DNA of 5,438 nucleotides, from assembly GCA_021788495.1 (NCBI GenBank), contig JAJYKQ010000065.1, positions 1 to 5,438 on the forward strand. Direction: 5' to 3'. Below the pieces are notes generated by a model. The model saw only the letters and a list, made by a program, of their open reading frames with translations. It had not been told where the DNA came from and searched no databases. Within the stretch, counting starts at the first letter, position 1, and each line of letters begins with the position of its first letter. Below are positions 5,350 to 5,438 of this stretch, in pieces. The position numbers were made by a program, and so were the translations under genes. This DNA is from a bacterium (lineage in GTDB: Bacteria; SZUA-79; Acidulodesulfobacterales; Acidulodesulfobacteraceae).

Positions 5350-5438
5350 CTTACTCCCACAAACGTAGTCGGGAGTAAGGATACGGAGGCGGGCGTTTAT
5401 AAAAGCGAAGCTTTTATGCCCGCTGGAGTGAATAAATC
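5350..5438. repeat. two-hairpin palindromic element, copy B (reaches window end)
   Basis: This is the second copy, in the same orientation as copy A and about 700 bp from it. Hairpin 1 is CTTACTCCC (5350-5358) paired with GGGAGTAAG (5371-5379), with a 12-nt loop region. Hairpin 2 pairs ATAAAAGC (5399-5406) with GCTTTTAT (5410-5417) around a GAA loop, then GCGGGC (5389-5394) with GCCCGC (5418-5423), leaving GTTT bulged on the left. GGAG sits directly at the left foot (5385-5388) and one base past the right foot (5425-5428). It ends GTGAATAAATC at the window edge, still matching copy A, so it may continue. Unlike copy A it has no adjacent T-run on either strand and is not a terminator. Confidence 0.8.

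Noticed and set aside
4655..5438. CRISPR array or integron attC sites as an explanation for the repeats
   Set aside because: There are only two copies about 700 bp apart, with a gene and no short uniform spacers between them, and no GTTRRRY/RYYYAAC core sites typical of attC are visible.
5416..5438. ATG at 5416 opening a frame that runs off the right edge
   Set aside because: It starts inside the right arm of hairpin 2, has no ribosome binding site, and only seven codons are visible.

Overview
The window is AT-rich DNA from a Gram-negative bacterium. A type II secretion outer-membrane secretin, its cytoplasmic ATPase and a small exported protein that looks like an outer-membrane beta-barrel all imply a two-membrane envelope. 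The Lys/Ile/Asn-rich proteins and A/T-rich spacers would fit a low-GC, Deltaproteobacteria-like or uncultivated lineage, but nothing here fixes the taxon.

Layout. (1) Positions 1-59 probably hold the last codons of a plus-strand gene. Its TGA overlaps the GTG start of the next gene (56-586), a 176-residue secreted protein, likely a small outer-membrane barrel. (2) A 51-bp convergent gap (587-637) has a weak terminator-like hairpin reading on the minus strand. (3) A minus-strand pair, gspD (4513-2306) then gspE (2260-638), occupies most of the window. GspD forms the outer-membrane channel and GspE is the ATPase that drives pseudopilus assembly. No gspC precedes gspD, and gspE is followed by a convergent gene, so gspF and the pseudopilin genes must lie elsewhere. 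(4) Positions 4514-4654 are very AT-rich and hold a candidate gspD promoter overlapping an 8-bp inverted repeat. (5) A 120-residue all-helical coiled-coil protein (5128-4766, minus) has its own extended -10 promoter, a strong Shine-Dalgarno and an intrinsic terminator, so it is a self-contained transcription unit. (6) Two copies of a roughly 90-bp, two-hairpin palindromic element lie on either side of that unit in the same orientation (4655-4746 and 5350-5438).

The most unusual content is this repeat pair. The two copies differ in ways that keep their hairpins intact: a compensatory base-pair change, an inverted hairpin tip, and a right arm rebuilt to pair with a different part of an unchanged left arm. 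Both carry repeated GAAG/GGAG tetranucleotides near hairpin feet, reminiscent of REP elements moved by RAYT (TnpA-REP) transposases. No transposase is present here. The AT-rich stretch 5201-5349 shows no gene, RNA or convincing regulatory site.
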